Shown: piece by piece, positions 35,194 through 50,100 of the stretch
How the letters are laid out: each line of letters begins with the position of its first letter
How positions within the stretch are numbered: position 1 is the stretch's first letter
Origin: Cocos nucifera
Taxonomy: Eukaryota > Streptophyta > Magnoliopsida > Arecales > Arecaceae
Direction of reading: 5' to 3'
NCBI GenBank assembly: GCA_006176705.1
Contig: QRFJ01000297.1
Location: 248,001-312,000, forward strand
DNA: 64,000 nucleotides
Translations under genes and position numbers: made by a program
Notes under the pieces: model-generated
The model's database searches: none
What the model saw: only the letters and a program-made list of their open reading frames with translations
What the model was told of the DNA's origin: nothing

Positions 35194-38100
35194 ATGTCCT
35201 TCAATCAATCCAGGGAAGAGAAGAGCGAGGGCCAGCAGCTGAGGAAAAGCGGTCGTTCCGGCAGCTTCGGCCAGCAAAGGGGATATTCCGGCGGCGGCGG
35301 CGGGAAGGGCGGCGGCTCTGCCCCTCCTCCCCAACTCTCCTCTTCCTCCTCCATTCCCTCCTATTCGTCGAACCACCCGCCCCTCTCGACAAGTCGGAGG
35401 TAAAGATTTTATCTTCCATGCCGTTCCATGATCCCTCTTTCTTGATGAAATCAGTCTTCTCTGTTGCTTTGGGCAAATGGGCTCTCAAAAGTCCGGTTTT
35501 TATTAGTTTCTTGTTGTTGGGTTATAGTTTCAAGAAGTCTGGAAATGGACAAGGAGGGTCATCCTGGGCGAATTCATCGAGTTCGAGTTCTAAGACGAGT
35601 TTTGTTGTTGCCTCTGCTCCTCCCGTTGCTCTGCGGGCCGTGCAGAATGGTGCCCATGTCCAACCACCCTTGCATGGTTGTTCAAATCCCTTTTTCTGAT
35701 GATTGTTATTTTTATCAAAATTTATCAGTTTTCATTGATTTCTTGGGTTGAAGGCTATTTATGAATTGTAGATCAGAAAAAAAAAAAGAAAAAAAAAAAG
35801 AAGTACTGCTATACGCTTAGATTTACTCATCTTCGTGTTGTTCAGGATCATCCGATGCAGCAACATCAAATTCTGCAAAACCTGTGGATGCACCCATTCC
35901 AAGAAACTCACGAGCCCATCCAAGGGCTCCAATTTCTCAGTCCGCTGCAGGAACTAAAGATCCTGAAGCCCCTGTGATTCCGGCCAAAGGTAATTTCTTG
36001 TGTATCTGTTCACTTCGTTGTTTGAATGCTTATGTCAGATGTCTTTCTTTCTTTTTGTGCTAACTGTTATAAGCTGGTGCTTGGGTTTCTGCAACTGATG
36101 ATTTTTTCGGAGGTCATCTTCATGCACGATAACCATTCTTTTGATTTGTTATTTGGATAGTCTTATTGATTTGCTGCTTCCTTCCCTTGAGGTGATGGAT
36201 CCAAGACATTTACCCTTCAATTTGGTTCTATAAGTCCTGGTATCGTGGATGAAATGCAGGTATTTATTCTTGCATTTTGCCTCAAATAAAATTTTATGTT
36301 TTATGTGTTGGCTCTTGTTCATGCTGACCTTTGCAATTTCTGATGTGGCAAAATTTATTATGATTATTATAGATTCCTGCTCGGACCACCTCAGCTCCTC
36401 CTAATCTGGATGAGCAGAAGGACCAGGTTTGTAGATTTATAGTGGATTTCTAAAATTTACTTTTCAGCAAAAAAAAAGGGGGAGGCGGGCGTCAACTGCT
36501 ATCTAGACTAATTTTGTTTTGATGATGGATGAACCAATGCTGTTCATCTTCTGAATGACCTTTATCATTTCGCTCCTTTAGCGGAAGCATGCACTTTATA
36601 TTTTTTGATGCATGTCAAGCGGATTTATAAATTCTCTGCTCATGATAGGTAATATCATCCAAATGTTGAGTCCTTATCACGAGGAAATCTTGATCATTGT
36701 CAAATTTATACCTAATAGAAGTCTTTGTGATCCTATTTGACATTGAGTTTTCACAGTTTGTTATGTCATTATTTTAAGATTTTGAATTCCATCATGCAGG
36801 CTCACCATGGTTCATTCAGGGGTGTGCCCAAAGTGCCTATATCCTCTGGACCACAGCAGCCACTACAGCCTAAGAAGGATGCAAGTGGTGTTAACCAATC
36901 TGATATTGGAGAGTCTCTACCTCCTGCCCAGGTAAAGCAGGATATGCACTCACAAATTTCAGCTGCACCTGCTGTACTGCTACCCAAATCTTCTGTTCTT
37001 CCTATAGCTGGAATATCTATGCCGATGGCCTTTCAACAGCCCCAAGTCCCCTTGCAATTTGGTGGTCCCAGTCCTCAGCTACAGTCACAGGGTGTTGCAG
37101 CCAGTTCGCTGCAAATGCCAATGACATTGCCTATTGGACATGTTCCCCAAGTACCACAGCAGATGTTTCTCCATGGTCTCCAGTCTCATCCTCTGCAGCC
37201 TCAGCTGATGATGCACCAGGGACAAGGCCTGAGCTTTGCACCTCAAACAGGTCACCAACTTCCTCCTCAGTTAGGAAACCTTGGAATCAGTATTGCCACC
37301 CAACAGTTTGCACAACTGCAGCCTGGAAAATTTGGTGCTTCTCGCAAGACCACTGTAAAGATAACTCACCCAGAGACCCATGAGGAGCTGAGACTTGATA
37401 AAAGGACAGATTCATATACTGATGGTGGTTTTACACATCAAAGGTCCCTTCCCAATGTAACCTCCCAATCTCAACCTGTTCCATCGTTATTTCCTTCCCA
37501 TTTTTATCCTCCATTGCAGCCCAATACTTATAACACATCACAGATGTTCTTCCCTACCTCAACTTTTCTTCCTTTGACAAGCAGCCAGATGCCTTCTGGT
37601 TCACAAGCCCCAAGATATAGCTATCCAGTTGGCCAGATTGCCCAAGGCATTACATTCATGCATCAATCTGTCATTAAGCCCATGCCTGGTGGCAAAGCTG
37701 GGTCTCCTTTGCACAGTCTTACTGAACCAATGAAAGTGGAAACTGTGCCAGTCTCTTCTCCATCAGCTACAGTTCATGGGAATAAACCTGGAACTGCTTC
37801 AGTGACAGTTAGCATGCCTACAAGCAATGCTGAAGCACCTACAGTGTTAAAGCCTTCTAGAGAAGCCACATCATCTCATCCACAAAGTGATGGTAAGGTC
37901 AGTCTAGAATGTTCTGTTTGGCAGTCTAAATCAGCTTCTCAGCCATTGGAGACCACACAGGCTGCAGTATCATCAGTTCCTGATGTTCCTCATGAGGATT
38001 ATGGGCCTGTTGAGGCAGGAACTGGTGGCAGAATAAAAGAACCTGACGAAAGAATGAATTTATTGAAGGATAACCAGAAAAAGCCCAATAAGAAGGACTT

Positions 38101-41100
38101 CAGGCATTCACAGCACCCACAACAGGTCTGATTTTCTAGATTTTTCTTATTCTTTTCTTTTCTCATCTTCTCATGTAGAGGATATATTTTACTGCTGTTA
38201 TATATAAGAGCATTTCTATTTGTAACTACGGAACTTGATTACATGGTGCAGACGGATGCTTCTGAATCTGCAGACACAGATGGAATGATGAGGCAATTGT
38301 CCAGAAACTCTGAGGAACTTCAGGATTTTTCAGGGGTAGACATGCCAACCACTCCAACAAGCTTGTATTCACCTAGTTTAGAACAAAGTAGTTCGACTGA
38401 AATTAGAACTTCTAAAGACGTTGAAAGTAAATTAGTCCTTACTGATTCAGAATCATCTGGGGTTAGTTTGGTGAAGGAAGTTCTGGAAGATGTTTGTTTG
38501 AGAGCTGACAGTGGAATTCTAGTTAAAGAGAGAGGTTATTCTGAGACATCAACTTCTACAGGTCTTGAGATGGATGAGACTGTAACAAAGAATTTATATC
38601 CTACTCTTAGTTGGGGCAATTCTATCTTGTTAGATGTTGAACCAGAAGTAGAAACACTTGCTGAAAAGGAACTCAGAGAAACAGGAGTATCTATTGATTC
38701 CTCTCAAGATACTGGTAATGCTAAAATGCATCCAATATCTGTTTTTACAGAATGTGTTGAAGGTGGAAAATCAGCTGAGTTTGCTGAGCAAGATGGGGCT
38801 GGAAAAGATAGTTCAGAAAGTTTGGCTTTCTGTGAGTCTTATGATGCTGAAAGGCAACAGACTGCTTCCTACAATGAAGCAGTGGGGCAAAGCTTGATGG
38901 TTGAGAAGACAAATGAGGAATTAGACATCTCTTCTAGTATATCATTGGACTTCACCAAAGCTGAAGCAGTTCCTTCTAGTCATCTTTCATCAGCAATTAT
39001 TGAAGAAAGCAAACCTTCCTCTCTTGATGCCATAACAAGCAAAGCAATATACAGCCAGGATGTTGGCTGGAGTGATCGTGATGCCTCACAACTGGAGACA
39101 GCTACTGTTTCAGCCCTTGTTACTTATAAGGTGACAGAGAAACTGGAAGGAAAAGTTACGGAGCTGTCTAGTGAGGAACCGGTTCCTGTTTCATCATCCA
39201 GTTCAAAGGACAAGGCTGCTTTGGATCCTCCCAGGGCTAAGCCTTCTGGAAAAAGGAAGAAGAGGAAGGAAATTTTCTCAAAAGCTGATGCCGCAGGAAC
39301 TTCAGATCTTTACAATGCATACAAGCATCCTGAGGAAAAACATGAAATTATCAGTACCATGGAAAGTGTTGATGGTCCTGAAGTTGTAGATGCTGAAAAA
39401 CCTGTGGCTGCAGATACAGATAAGAATGTTGTTGCTACTGAGGGAGATGGGCAGAGCAAAGTTGAAGTCGATGATTGGGAAGATGCAGCTGATATCTCCT
39501 CTCCAAAATTGAAAATATCAGAGAATGGACAGCAAGCTTGTCGACTAGAGAAATATAAGGTTGATGATGGAAATGAGAGTATGAGCAGAAAGTATTCCAG
39601 GGATTTTCTATTAACATTTTCAGAGCAATATACAGATCTTCCTGTGGGATTTGAGATTAGATCTGATATAGCTGATGCTTTGATGAGTGTTTCAGTTGGG
39701 GCTTCCCTTGTTGACCATGAACCCTATCCTAGTCCTGGAAGGATCACAAATAGATCCCCAGGAGTTTCCTGGGTGGACCGCCATATGATTGGCATTGTGG
39801 ATGATGATAAATGGACTAAAATATCTAGTTCTTTTGCATCTGTACGTGATCTTCGGCCAGAGATGGGTCATGCGGCAGCTATTATGAACTTTTGGCCAGG
39901 ACAAGGAGTAAGTCATGGGGTTTTAAGACATCCACGTGGGCAGTCATCCAGTCAGTTTGCTGGTGGCATTCTTTCTGGGCCAGTGCAAGGACTGGCATCT
40001 CAGGGAGGGATGCCGCGTAATGGTATTGATGCAGAGAGGTGGCAGCGTTCTCCTGGCACTCAAAGAGGTTTAATGCCTTCTCCTCAAACACCTGCACAAG
40101 TAATGCACAGAGCTGAGAAAAGATATGAAGTGGGTAAAGTGACTGACAAGGAAGAGGCAAAACAAAGACAACTGAAAGCCATACTGAACAAACTGACACC
40201 TCAGAATTTCGAGAAGCTTTTTCAACAAGTTAAAGAGGTTAATATTGACAATGCTGTTACTCTTACAGGTGTAATCTCGCAGATTTTTGACAAAGCTTTG
40301 ATGGAGCCAACTTTCTGTGAGATGTATGCTGATTTCTGTTACCATCTTGCTTATGAATTACCTGATTTCACTGAGGACAGTGAAAAGATTACCTTTAAAA
40401 GGTTGCTTCTAAATAAGTGCCAGGAGGAATTTGAAAGAGGGGAGAGAGAGGAAGCTGAAGCTAACAAATCTGAAGAGGAAGGTGAGGCTAAACAGTCTGC
40501 AGAAAGAGAGGAGAAAAGGATCAAGGCACGGAGGCGTATGCTTGGAAATATTCGCTTAATTGGTGAATTGTACAAGAAAAGAATGTTAACAGAGAGAATT
40601 ATGCACGAATGCATCAAGAAGTTGCTCGGGCAGTACCAGAATCCTGATGAGGAAGATATTGAAGCCTTGTGCAAGTTGATGAGTACAATTGGTGAGATGA
40701 TAGACCATCCCAAGGCCAAGGAACATATGGATGCATATTTTGACATGATGGCAAAACTATCAACAAATCAGAAGCTATCATCTAGGGTTAGGTTCATGTT
40801 GAAGGATGCAATTGATTTGAGAAAGAATAAATGGCAACAAAGAAGGAAAGTTGAAGGCCCGAAGAAAATTGAAGAGGTGCACAGAGATGCAGCTCAAGAG
40901 CGTCAAGCTCAAACAAGCAGATCAGCTCGTGGTTCTGGCATTAGTGCAGCCTCAAGAAGAGGACCATCTGTTGACTATGGTCTGCGAGAATCCACTATGT
41001 TACCTCCTCCAAGCTCTCATGTTGGTAATATACACAATTTATCACCTCAGGTCCGTGGTTATGGATCTCAAGATGTTCGATTAGGGGGTAGACATCCATT

Positions 41101-44092
41101 AGGAAGTAAAACATTTTCAGTTCCCCTTCCTCAAAGGTCTAACAATGATGATTCAATTACCCTTGGCCCACAAGGTGGACTAGCTAGGGGTATGTCTGCT
41201 AGAGGACAATATTTGATATCAAATGTTTTGTTGGCTGATGTTTCTCCCAGTGTTGGTGACCATTGTAGGATGCCATCAGGTCCAGATGGTTATAGTCAGG
41301 CATCTGATTGGACACCTTACAGCTCAAAAGAAGAAATAATGCCAAAACATATGCCAGATTGGTTCTCTGAAGCATCACATGATCCAGTCAATCCCCAAGA
41401 TCGTAATACCTATTTTGGGAGCAGAGAAAAGATTTTAGATCGTTCTTTTGATAGATCTGCAGCAACCATCATCCCTGCTGGTCATGCACAGGTATCTTTA
41501 AGTGGCAGTGCAGGTGCACCTTCTGAAGTAAAACAGTTGTCTGAAGACGTTCTGCGGGGAAAATCAATATTAGCAATAAGGGAATTCTATAGGTGACATC
41601 TTTTTCTTTTTTATTTTTCTTTTTTATGACGACTGCTGAAAAATCTATATGCTATCATGCAGCATAAATACCATTGATGGTGTCTACTGGGAAAAATTAC
41701 TAGAAAACAAAGGTTAAACAACAATAGGGCTATGTGGTAGTTGTAGGCTTACTGCCTGTTTAAGATCAACATGGAATTTAGTTGATTATGACCATGTAGA
41801 AAGGCTGACTGCATAAACAATTTCACATCGTTGTGGGATTATCAATGCACCCATTTGCATCTTATCTGTCATTCTTTTTCAGAAGCAGATATATGCATAT
41901 TTAAAAATTTATCTTTATTATTGTTCATGTATATTTTGGTTGTCTGTATGCAATGCTTTGAATTATATCATCCTTGAACATCCTATCCATGCTTCTCATA
42001 AGATGATATCTTGCCATCTTGATTGTTCTATGCCACTATTCTGCTAATTCTCTGGTGAGGGTCTTATCTTTGGCTTGAATTATTGATGATCATATATTTT
42101 TAATGCAGTTTTTTACTTATCGAGGACATAAATCTGTGTGTGGTCTTTAAATTTTTCTTCACTTTTTTGTTACCTTTTAACTTAGTTCTTGGTTAAGATT
42201 TCTCTCCCTGACAGCATCAGAATAACTGTCTTTCTAAACAATTCTTTTATATTACCATCTACCAATCTTTTTGAACAGTTTTTCAATGTCTCTCCACTTA
42301 AGAGGCACTCATTTAAACATTTAAGAAGTTATTCAACTGTTGCTTCAATCTTTGAACTCAGACTAGAATATGTCATCATGCAGACAAGAAGATCAAATGT
42401 TTTAGCAGCCATTTATTTGCTCTATTGTTTAAATCATTATTTATCAGTTGATATCGGTAAATTCTGTCCAGATTCATTTTATTATGGACTACATTTTTGG
42501 AATATATCATCAATTACGCTTGTTAAAAGATGTAATCCTTTGATTCTGCACAATTCCATTTAATGTTGCTTATTCTCAGGACATTACATAATTAAGAATG
42601 TGTTACATGTAAGTGCATAAAAAGCAAGCCAAGGATATCATAAGGTTGTCTTTTGCTGTATATGCACTCTTCAGGGATTGGTTTATCATCCCTACATCTC
42701 TATGAAGCATGTAAATGGAATCAGATGATTGATCAGGATATAGCATTATATGAACATGCCAATATGACAGTTCTGAGAGAACAGGATACTGATATGAGGA
42801 CATCACAATGAATAAACAAACACAGAAATACATAATTACATATTAGCAAGATATATTTTGTTAAATATTTTGGAAAATTGTAGAGCCATAAATAATGATT
42901 TTTAGTACTAATGTTAGCATCCCTAATTCATTTATCAAGGGAAAGCCAAAATTCAAACGAAGAGGTTCAAAATAATGTAGCATGACAAGGGTTTCAAATC
43001 TGTTTTCGGTACCCTTATTGATACCCAATGGTGCATTGTTGGTCCAGTTCTTGAAATAATATGTGGTACAGCAGGTGTACTGTGTATCCTGTGTATCAGC
43101 TTCCTACTGATATGAGTTGGTTTGCTGGTAAGGTCGGTACTAAAGGCCATGTAAAATGTATTAGTAACTTAATAAAGTAAAAGACATCCCCTTGTTATGA
43201 CAATTGCCATAAAAATATCAGTTCCATCACTTAAGGGTAATCCTTTTTAAGGCATTTCTGGCAGTTCATTTGTGGACATGACAATCATTTGTGGGCATCA
43301 TTGCTCGATAGCTTTGTTTTGATGTAATGCAACAAGCTAGCAAGTTGTGGTGACATTTTGACAGAGTGAGGTAGGAGGGGAAGGAGGCTTGATGGTTGTC
43401 TGCAAGGAGTCTAGTATGCATATTCTCCCTAATTTGTTCGTGTGCACAGAAGCAAAAGTTTCTGGTCATTGTGACAGGAAAAGGAACTGTAATGAGATAG
43501 AGGCGAGGAGGATTAGAAGGAAGAGGAAAAGAAGGACCTATAAAATAGAAAGAGAGTAAGAGATCTACTAGCCGCTAACTCTAAATTGCCACTGCATGCT
43601 GGCACTTTGGCTCCCTTTTCCACCTCCACTCGTTTTCATACATAAATACATAGATGATGCTCAAATATGGAGTTTCTAGTTAGATTTAGCAGATGATGAA
43701 ATATAATTGTTGACCTTCCCACCTATCCCCAACCTAAGTACTTGTCTCTAGCGACCTTGAGTGGTTTAAGCTTACACCTCTCCTGATGCTTATAGTATGC
43801 ATTTGTATGTGTAAAGGGTCAAATCAGTCATATCTGTCTGGTTGGCAGGCCCTTCCGCAGTTACTGGAAGGTGCAATCTAAAATTTTTGGTTCAATTTAG
43901 CTCCCACTCCCAGTGATCACCTGTGGGTCTAGAGTTGCCTTAGGTTCACAAAAATTCATCTCTAAACATCTGCTGGTTGATCAGTCCAGGCAGCCGTGCT
44001 AACCTAGATCACTTATGGATGTTGAGGGTGGGCTGCAGTTATAAGGTGGTTCGTAGATTCTTAGTTTATAGCTCTATTACAACTATTCAGAG

Positions 44093-44123
<31 letters not shown>

Positions 44124-47100
44124 AGGAGTGGTCCACTCAGTAGCTCTCTAAGCACTCCATTCATTAGGAACAGAGACAACTCTTGAAACAAGGCAGTGAC
44201 AACAATACATTTGTTTCGTTCCAAGAAGTGGTGGTGGTCCCAATCTCACTGTAGAATGTAGACTGATCTTCAAGGCTCTGAGCATGAGTTCCAAAGGTTC
44301 CACTAAGTTCTGTCTATATAGCTTTTTCATCAATTCACTTGGGCTATAAGACTTAACAAGCTTATAGTTATACTGAACAAATCCAGCTTGCGACTTTGCC
44401 AGGCTTGAAATGAATTAGCTAAGCTACTTCCTAGAAATAACGAGTATATCTTACTCCAAAGCCTGGTCATTGAAGGTGCAATTGGATTGCATAAATCCAA
44501 ATTTAGTCTGAGTTATCACCAACTTGACCCAAGTCTAAAATTTGAGCTTGAGGATTGGGTGCAACTCATTGAGATTGCATACATTGTGTTCTAACTCAAA
44601 GTTATAAAATTCAAACCCACTCTGTATCTCAATTGGTCTTGCTTAATTTGTGTCAAATAAATGTGTAGTTCCACGTCTAAATCCTAAATCATATTTCTGA
44701 TTTGGTTCAACTTTTTTTCTTGTTAGACTGGGCCTGGGCATCTCATTCTCTTATTCTGCTTACTAAATTGTGTTTCTGCATTAGAACTTTGCTAAATTTT
44801 GCACATGTACTTAATGAGTGCATCTTGTTGAGACAATTAAATCAAAGTCCTTAAAAACCCCTATTGTAGAACTGATGTCTAACACACCCTCAGCAAACTT
44901 ATTGGTTAATGATCCCTTGTTTTGCATCGGCCCTTAGGGTATAAATTACTCTCTTAAAGAAATTCTGTTATAAAGGAATTTTGAATATGCCAAAGCTCAG
45001 GTAGACAAGCAGAATGAACCATTATGCATCAACTCTCTTCCTGCTCCATTTTGAAAACAAATGCCCTTGCTTCCTCAATGAACTCCTGGAATCTCTCCAC
45101 CCACCTTGTAGGACTTCAGAAACTTTAGTTTCTTGGGATGAATGGAAAGAGATCACGTATGCTAGGTATTCAATAAAAGGGTAGTCTAGTTATGATCCCC
45201 ATCCCCCCCCCCCCCCCGAAAAAAGAGACTAGTTGAAACCTTTTGTTTCATAGTGAAATCAAAAATTTGTCCAGATGTGATGAGATGTACATGCTAGCCA
45301 CTAATGTTGGTAAGCTTCCCACGAATGCCAGTGGGGGAACCTCACTTTGGCTGTGAATTTGATGATAGAGCAAGGTTCAATGTCAAGGTACCGGGCCCTG
45401 TATGGGTACCATGTTTGTATGCTGTTTGGTACAGTATGAGAGTGTCGGTATAGTATGAGACACTCTGCCGATACGATCTTGTTCTGGTATGGTATGCCTT
45501 GTACTGGGTGGTACGGCAAACCATGGATAGAGGTTATGAGTCATGCTCTTAAAGCTATGACTTGCATATGGCAAGAGATAGGACCACTAATGTAGATCCA
45601 ATTTAAATATTAAATCCAGTGGAGTGGCCAATTTGATTTTGGGATAAGATCTGGGTATTCTTTAGGATCGTATTTCCTTCACTATCTTCCTTGCTGAGGA
45701 AAAAAAAAAACAAAAAAGAAAAAAGAAAAAAGAAAAAAGAACTAGTGGGAACATCACAGCACTCTGGACTCTGGAGCAATGGGTTTTTTTGGGTACAGGA
45801 GAGCAATAGTTTCAGTACCGGTTTTGGTACCTGTATTTGTACACAACAGATACAATGACAGACCTGTCTGGTTCTGGCACCAACACTTGAATGAGGTGTA
45901 CTGAGTATTGGTTCCCTACCAGTATGAGTTGGCATACTTTGTACAGACTGATACAGTCTAGCATCAAATTATATTTAGTTATCTTATGATCCATGTTAAA
46001 TTTTGTGCCCAAAAGAAAAGGAAGAAAATTCTAGAATAACTATTTTCTTTTATTCATCAAAACTTTGTTATGCTGCATCCCTCTTTTTATGCTTTAGGAA
46101 AGGACCTAAACTAGATCTTGGAGACACCAGGACTTGTATACAATCCAAATTCTAGAAGATGGAAATAAATGGAATTCCAAAATAGAAGCAGGAAGGTGGA
46201 TAGACAGCTTAGGCAGCATATTCCCCTCTTCTTTCTTATCTTTCCTTCTTTCCTCTCTTTCCCATTCCTTCGTCTTTTCTTTCATTTCCTATTCTTTCTA
46301 ATTTCCCTCTCCTCTTCATGCACCTAAGAGGAACTAAGCATCCCTGTATCCTGTCTACAAGATGAAGGGGCGCACGACTTCCTAAGCCTTCTTCTCACGA
46401 GATATTGGTCCCCATTAAGTTGGTTTCTCCTCTTTTTTGGTGATTGGGATGAGTCATTGTGGGCTTAGACAACTCAGGACCATATAACTTGTAGGTGATA
46501 ACTATGCTGAAGTTTTATCTCAATTGTTGAATGCTAAGACTCCTGAAACTTTTAGAGACCTAACATAGGATAAAACCTTTAAGTCTCACAAAAAACAGCA
46601 GATAACTAAAACATAAAGTTTTAAGATGAAATAAATCTAAGCCCACCCTAAACCATAGATAACTAGCAGTGGTAGGCATTGGTCCATCCTATTGCATTAG
46701 CTAGTTCGAAATCCTATTCGTGTAAAATAATTTTGTTTGTCTGTTAGACTTGGAGTTGGGCTGACTTATCGTTTCAAAGCTAAATCCTGGCCTGGTTGGT
46801 TTCAGTAATGATTATTTATACCAAGCCTGAACTGCAAGTCTGGTTGCTGAGTTGAAGGCCCATGATCTTTTTGGTTCAGGGCTCCGAATGATTAGCTTGG
46901 CCACTAGGCCTGCCCTAGGGATAATTCTATCACCAAAAAAAAATATTCAGCCTTGTTTCTGCTGTCCTTATACATATCAAGGCTGCTTTGAGAAAAATTT
47001 CTTCTCATGATGATGATCCAAATTGAAGTTCTGTTGCAGAGGCATACCACTTGCTGTCTTTTGGACTATCACCTGTTGAAATAAATCACAATTAAGCAAA

Positions 47101-50100
47101 TAACTTGTGAGAATAGATGAGAACCTAACAAGCCCACCATCATTTATTCATGATGTATCTAAGGTAAAACTGGCCATGCAGACTACACGCCTCAAGGGCC
47201 ATGCATGATACAAACCTCTTGCCAATGAGTCTTAGCTTATTTTAAAATTTGTTCACCTATGACATTTTGATTATGGCCTATCAAGCTCCCAAAACTTTAA
47301 AGCATGTCCAATTATTTAAAATTTCTTCACGTATGACATTTTGATCATGGCCTATCAAGCTCCTAAAACTTTAAAGCATGCAAATTATTTCTACTCTTCA
47401 TCCTGTGCCCATCAAGCTCCCACAGCTTAAGCTTGCCAAATTATACCTGCTTGTACCCACAGCCCCTGTTGTACGGTCTATTTGTTAACTTAGCTTGAGA
47501 ATGTAATTCAAAGTTTGAACATGAAGTTCCTCCATTGAGGGTTTCTTACTCCAAGCTGAGCCCATGTGTCCACTAGCATAGAAAGTCGATCACTGTTCTT
47601 ATCACCTAGTAATAGAATTGCTGTTTTATCTGATATAGGCCTAGACATCCCTAGGGTCAACATTCCTCAAAGACTGGTCTTCATTGTATCTATTCTGTCG
47701 GAATTGGGATTGAGTCAAAAATCATGTAACATGTTAGATTGGATTGAGTTGTGCATCGAATTGCAAATGTAAGATTTTATTTTTGATTTATTTAAAAATA
47801 CTAAAATTACAAAAGAAACATGAAAACTGGAAAATAAGTCGGCTATAAAGCAGATGAAGATGAATGGAGAATACAAGGACATACATATAAGAAGTCTAGT
47901 TTCAACCATGAACCCATGTGAGCATGTCTAGTTAAACAAACCTCACGTTGAGTTATTCAAGGTCTTTCTATCCAACCTACCAATTGAATTATTCATTTTG
48001 GTAGAATGTACTTGGAAAAAGAATAGATAAGAAATGGTAGTGAAACTATAATTTTTTTTGGCTCTTGATCTTAATTTCATGAACTTAAGTCTTCTGTTCC
48101 TTGTCGAAGTCTGATGCCCCAATGAGCTTGCTAATTTTACATCTTGAACTTATTAAAGATAAATAAGTAATTCTACAAACCAAAGCATCTAAATTGTATT
48201 AAATGGACCTCCATATGATTTAATATGTAATACAATCAAGTTGGATCTTATGATTGAAGAGATTCTATGCTGCATAATACAGATTTAGATATGGTCCTAA
48301 TAGACCCCAATCTGAGAACTAGATCCAGATCATTTAGTGTTTTTCTTTTATCCAGATCGTGAGATTGTGGATTGTAAAATCTTTGATTGTGAGTCATTTA
48401 TGGTTTTGTAGTGTTCATCCTAATCAGGATCTTCTTGTCTTGCTATTTATGTCCTGTTGGCCTATTGTCAGGTAGACTTTATTATAAAATATTTTCTCTA
48501 ACTCAACTTCTGTTAAATGGTTGATTTGTTTTCCACAATCAACTAGTACACATTATTTTTTTTCCACAGCACCTGATCCAATGGTAGTGCATGCAAATGA
48601 TTTCCTTATTTTAATGATTATTTATAAGGGTTAGTTTGGGTGCTTAGGGTATATACCCCAAGAGATAGAATCCAAACTTTCATCCATGGACAAGACTTGA
48701 TATCCTGGGACTGAAAATTGTTTTAGTAATCCTAGCATGTATTTGGATTAGGCAAGGAAATGGAGCTTGTGCTAATTGAGGTTATATCCAAAGCAGGCAC
48801 TGCAAGGATAATTGTCAGGGGATCACATGGATCATATAAAATAGAGATTACATAAATAAAGAACATTATAAAGCAAAAATTATGTAACTTCTTTCATCCT
48901 TTTTTAAGAAGCCAATAAAACTTTTATGAGGTAGAGAATTCTAGTCACCAACTATCAAGAATTCAAGATATATTGACAAACATGGTTCTTTCCGTATTTT
49001 TAGGTCCTTGTCAATATCCCCATCCATCCTCTTCATTGCTTCTAGGAGGAGACTGAGTAGCGCTGGGGCTTCGATAGCTGAAGGGTGGGATAGTGGTGAT
49101 GGGCCTTCGGTAGACGATGAGGCAAGAGGAGTTGCGTGGGTGGAAGGGACACCAGCCTTACTTGGTTGAGAGGTGGTGAGGGCAAGGGCTAGGTTGACGT
49201 GGGGAAGCGCCAAAGGTGGTGATTGCAGGGAATGGGGCCCATGCTTGTGAGGATTTAGTATCTTGGCACTTATATCAAACTTCATTTTTAAATGTTGCAT
49301 CATGAATCCTTGACAATTGCAAGCTTTAGACCTTCTGACTGAGCATCCAAGCAGAAGATGTGGTCCACCATGGGCCTTTTCTCCAAATTGTGTGTCTGGA
49401 AGTCTCTACAGAAGGGCCTGTGCTGGATCTAACTGTGTCCTCTCCTTGGTTTGTTCTAGACTTCAAGTATTTTTAGACACTTAAAATGATTGTGGGGGAT
49501 TGGAAGACTTTGACAAAAATGCATGCATGTGCTTGTGTGTGGGAATGTGTCCATGCTTGATCGCTGATTGATGGAAAGTTGTCAAATTCTAGTGATGTCT
49601 TACTGTTTCTGAAGGTCTATTATCATGGAACTTAATTGTTGAACCTTTGCTGAAGTAGGCTGATCTGAATGCTAAATCTTAGACAAGTGAATTGTATTTG
49701 GGGATGCAAACAAAACTGAACATGAGCAAGCCACTAACTTGAACTTGGCCCAAAATGTTTATTAGGCCACCTGGAGCTCATCTCGAGCTAGGATGGACTG
49801 GCTCAAACTTGACTCGTCTATTATTGAACTGAGCTTGAGCGAGCTCGAGTGGGTTCTTATGTGGCTGAGAGAAGGGAAAGAAAGAAGATGATGCCATTGT
49901 TATGTGGGCGAAGGGGTGTTTTAGCCTAGAATACCACAATTAACATCCGAATCTCTGCTTCCTCTATAAAATTTGGAGAGTGAAAAATCCAGACTTCTAC
50001 TTCTCTTGTTGTTGAGTCCTGCCACTTTGCCATTTTTGTCGATGGTCTGGTATTGGGAAAGGGGAAAAAGAAGAAAAAGAATGACCTCGTCCCACATGTT

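Noticed and set aside
34875..35488. Several minus-strand open frames of 70-160 codons
   Set aside because: They lie antisense to the eIF4G leader and first coding exon and result from its GC-rich, Gly/Ser-coding composition. No domain is seen.
39692..40746. Minus-strand open frames of 74-131 codons opposite eIF4G exon 7
   Set aside because: They are shadows of the MIF4G-coding exon. The plus strand carries the conserved domain.
48941..49303. 120-codon Pro/Ser/Ala-rich minus-strand frame within eIF4G intron 7
   Set aside because: It has low complexity, no recognisable domain and no splice or promoter context. I keep it as intron sequence.
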